A stretch of DNA of 64,000 bases from Phycomyces blakesleeanus NRRL 1555(-). Its lineage: Eukaryota; Mucoromycota; Mucoromycetes; Mucorales; Phycomycetaceae. This document shows positions 61,448 through 64,000 of this stretch, piece by piece. The translations under genes were made by a program, and so were the position numbers. The stretch is taken from NCBI RefSeq assembly GCF_001638985.1, contig NW_017265154.1, positions 682,001 through 746,000 of the forward strand. Reading direction: 5' to 3'. The notes under the pieces are model-generated. The model searched no databases. It saw only the letters and a list, made by a program, of their open reading frames with translations, and was not told the origin of the DNA. How positions within the stretch are numbered: position 1 is the stretch's first letter; every line of letters starts with the position of its first letter.

Positions 61448-63399
61448 ATCCTCACATTTGAATATCCAATCTTGTTTTTACCCCTCTTATCAGCCCTCTA
61501 TTCTATTGTTAATATTAAAGGTATAGTATAAAATAATATAAGAAACTTTCTTTATTTTTGGGTTGAAATGTTGAAATGTCAATAAGATTCTGTTTCCAAA
61601 GCTATTTTACACACTCAATTATTCGTCTATTCATCTATTCATTCGCTTTTACACACACACACACACACACGCACATTTGGCTACCTCTGTATTTAATATA
61701 CATATATGCCTTTTAAACATTTCTTATCCATTCTTCTTCTTATCAGTTTCTTATTCTTGCTTATCAGAGCTTCTTTATATATATATATCTATTCTTCTTT
61801 TATTTTTATATTTATTTCATAATCAACAAGAAAGTTGCGTTCTTGTACCTTTCAACCTTTGCGTTCTCCCACCTATTTTTCTTTTCTTCCCCCTTTTTTT
61901 TATTTCCCCTCCTTTCCCTCCCTTTATTTCCATTACAAAAAAAAAGATACATGCAATAAGACTTGGCTGTAGACTTTTGGGATCAACACCCTTTTTTTGG
62001 GATTTTCTTTTGCGTATAAAATAATATATATATATATATATATCTTAAAGAAGTATTAATTTTAAGCGTTTCCTAAAACACAGAACTAGCATTTGTTTTA
62101 ATAAAATGAATACACATAGATATGCTCTATTTCATCTTTTTTTTTTAAAAAAAAAGTAGATATTGACAAGAGATTGGAAATTGCCTATGGTCTGTCTAGA
62201 TTAAGAATTATACAATATTTCTGGTAAAATAGACTCGAGGGTATTGAAGAAAACTAGATGAGTAAAATAGTCAAAAAAAAAAAGAAGAAAGCAAGTAGAT
62301 CTACTCAAGTATATATACATATACATATGCAACCCAAAATTAAAATAAAATAAAAAATCTCGATATGTGATGTGCATTCCTATAAGCCAAATATATAATA
62401 ATGATAGTGATAATGACAATGATGATAATAAAGGCCTCGACCTTCTTCTCTTCTTTCATATATGTTTATGTCTTTAGAGAAACCACTCTGTTACCCTACA
62501 GTCTTTTTCTCTTCTTGTGCGTAGATAACATATAATATCCAAAAGTAAAAACAAAAACAAAAAACAACTACAGTGGCAAGAGCAACAAACAAATATACAA
62601 ATGTACAAGGCGTGCTGCAAGTAAGTTCTTTTTTTTTGTAGATCTCTGAGCTCGTCGTTTCCTTAGTTAGCACATGTTAATCCTTTTTCTTTGCTTTGAA
62701 GCTAATTATTTATTTATTTATTTTGTTTAAAGAAAAAAATGAGGAAAAGCAAGGGTCTAATGTAAAGGCCACCCTGTCAATCATTATTGTGTTTAAGGAT
62801 TATTATGATTTTTTTGTTCTTGCTCTTTAATATTCGTACGGGTCTTTATGCGAGTCTTTTTCTTTTTTTTTATAGGTGTATATGTATGTTCTTGTAAGTC
62901 TTGTGGCCCTCCTAGACAGAAAACACACAAAAGCATAAGGCAATCGTTCCAAGTCTATTTGAAATTGCTTGTAATGATTAATTCTTGGTAAATATAAATG
63001 CATACATGTAAGTGCATATACGTATATAATATAAGTAGAGTATAAAATATACGACGGTAAACTAACTTTAATGTTACTAACTTTGTAAGATATGATAATG
63101 TGTCATATATAAAACAGAAAAAAGACAGAAAGAATATAATCTGGAATGAAGTTAGATTAAAATGAATTCACTAAGTGACAATCCATATAAATCTCTTGTT
63201 TTCAAGTTTTCTTTCTTCCATTCTTCCATTCTTCCATTCTTCCTTTCTTCCTTTCTTGCCTTCTTGCCTTCTTGCCTTTTATCTTTGCCTTCTTTCCTTC
63301 CTTTCTTTCTTTTTAAAAAAACATTTTCAACAGTATGTAATATATGTATAGTTTGGGATTTATTCTCGATCAAAGTGAATTGAATTAAGTTAAAGTATC

Positions 63400-63480
63400 A
63401 TAGTACTTTACGGTACAGTACTGTATGGTACTGTACTGTACTGTACTATACTGTACTGTAATGTACTGAAATGTACTGCA
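63400..63480. repeat. Degenerate (GTACT)n array
   Basis: Repeated TACTG units with scattered changes, similar to the pentamer array at 60291-60337 read on the other strand. Confidence 0.7.
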
Positions 63481-64000
63481 ATAATCAAAACCAACTGTGA
63501 GGGCGTTCAGTGCAAATCTTGTTTATGGTGCATTTTAACCCAAGGGGATCGACAGACAACACACCAACAGCATCTTGCTTCTTACAGAATTTTTTTTGTA
63601 TTATTGTTAATAATAATAATTTGGATAAGATATAATGTATTGAAGCAGATATATATATATATATATGTATGTATGTATGCATTAATATCATTATTTTAAT
63701 TAATATTTGAAAATAATTTCATTGACACCATCAATATTGTTATTACATGCTTAATTTATTAACAGAGAAGGGTTTATTACGACATAAAGAAGTGAATATG
63801 GAACCCAGTATCAAGGTGGGCGCCAATCTTGTCGGATCTCCATATTGAAAGCAAAACAAAGATTATACCAATTATCAACTATCGATTCTCGATTATCAAC
63901 TGTTGAACTTTATTAAGAAATATATATAGAAAGAGAAAAACATGGCATGTCTAGTAAAGATATTCAATACAGCTATAATAATAATGATTAGAGTAATCGG

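Larger units (their letters stand above)
59919..64000. other. 4.1-kb repeat-rich region at the right edge
   Basis: Promoter of the MFS gene to the right of 59918, then simple repeats and AT-rich DNA. Two coding-like but unassigned islands occur at 63485-63580 (-) and 63764-63850 (+). No complete gene is supported. Confidence 0.5.

Overview
The window looks like nuclear DNA of an early-diverging filamentous fungus, most likely Mucoromycota (Mucorales-like). Intergenic DNA is very AT-rich and full of microsatellites. Genes are eukaryotic and split by many short introns (about 60-200 nt, mostly G|GTAAGT...CTAAC...TAG), and pyrimidine-rich leaders precede start codons. Twelve protein genes fill well under half of the 64 kb, plus one partial gene at the left edge. 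I joined exons by hand using splice consensus and reading-frame continuity. No tRNA, rRNA or CRISPR was seen.

Left third (1-26 kb): a partial gene whose first residues match the PAM2 motif that binds poly(A)-binding protein; an 18-exon diaphanous-type formin (1544 aa) with GBD/FH3, coiled coil, FH1, FH2 and DAD; an F-box protein; and an unrecognised intronless Trp-rich membrane protein. The formin, F-box and membrane-protein genes lie between two near-identical 1.87-kb repeats in opposite orientation (2499-4361 and 24241-26111). A 216-bp MITE with TAA target duplications sits at 20343-20558.

Middle (27-38 kb), the gene-dense core: mitochondrial ribosomal protein bS18m (+); the SMC5/6 SUMO ligase NSE2 (-), head-to-head with a five-FAS1-domain membrane protein (+); a secreted beta-propeller protein related to PQQ-dependent sugar dehydrogenases (-); and COP9 signalosome subunit 8 (+). 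A second MITE (571 bp, TA target duplications) follows at 37875-38445.

Right part (38-64 kb): a 7.5-kb gene-poor stretch; a low-complexity IQ-motif/coiled-coil protein (-); adjacent genes for 40S proteins eS30 and eS1 (+), which share upstream elements and each carry an intron at the start codon; and a DHA1-type MFS exporter (-). The last 4 kb holds only repeats and two weak coding-like islands.

The neighbours do not form a pathway: they are housekeeping genes (translation, protein degradation, SUMO/SMC, actin) mixed with transport and secretion genes, each with its own promoter. Unusual points are three introns whose only frame-keeping donor is GCAAGT, one candidate 18-nt microexon and one 18-nt terminal exon, two MITEs, the inverted repeat pair, and the shared ribosomal-protein promoter layout.
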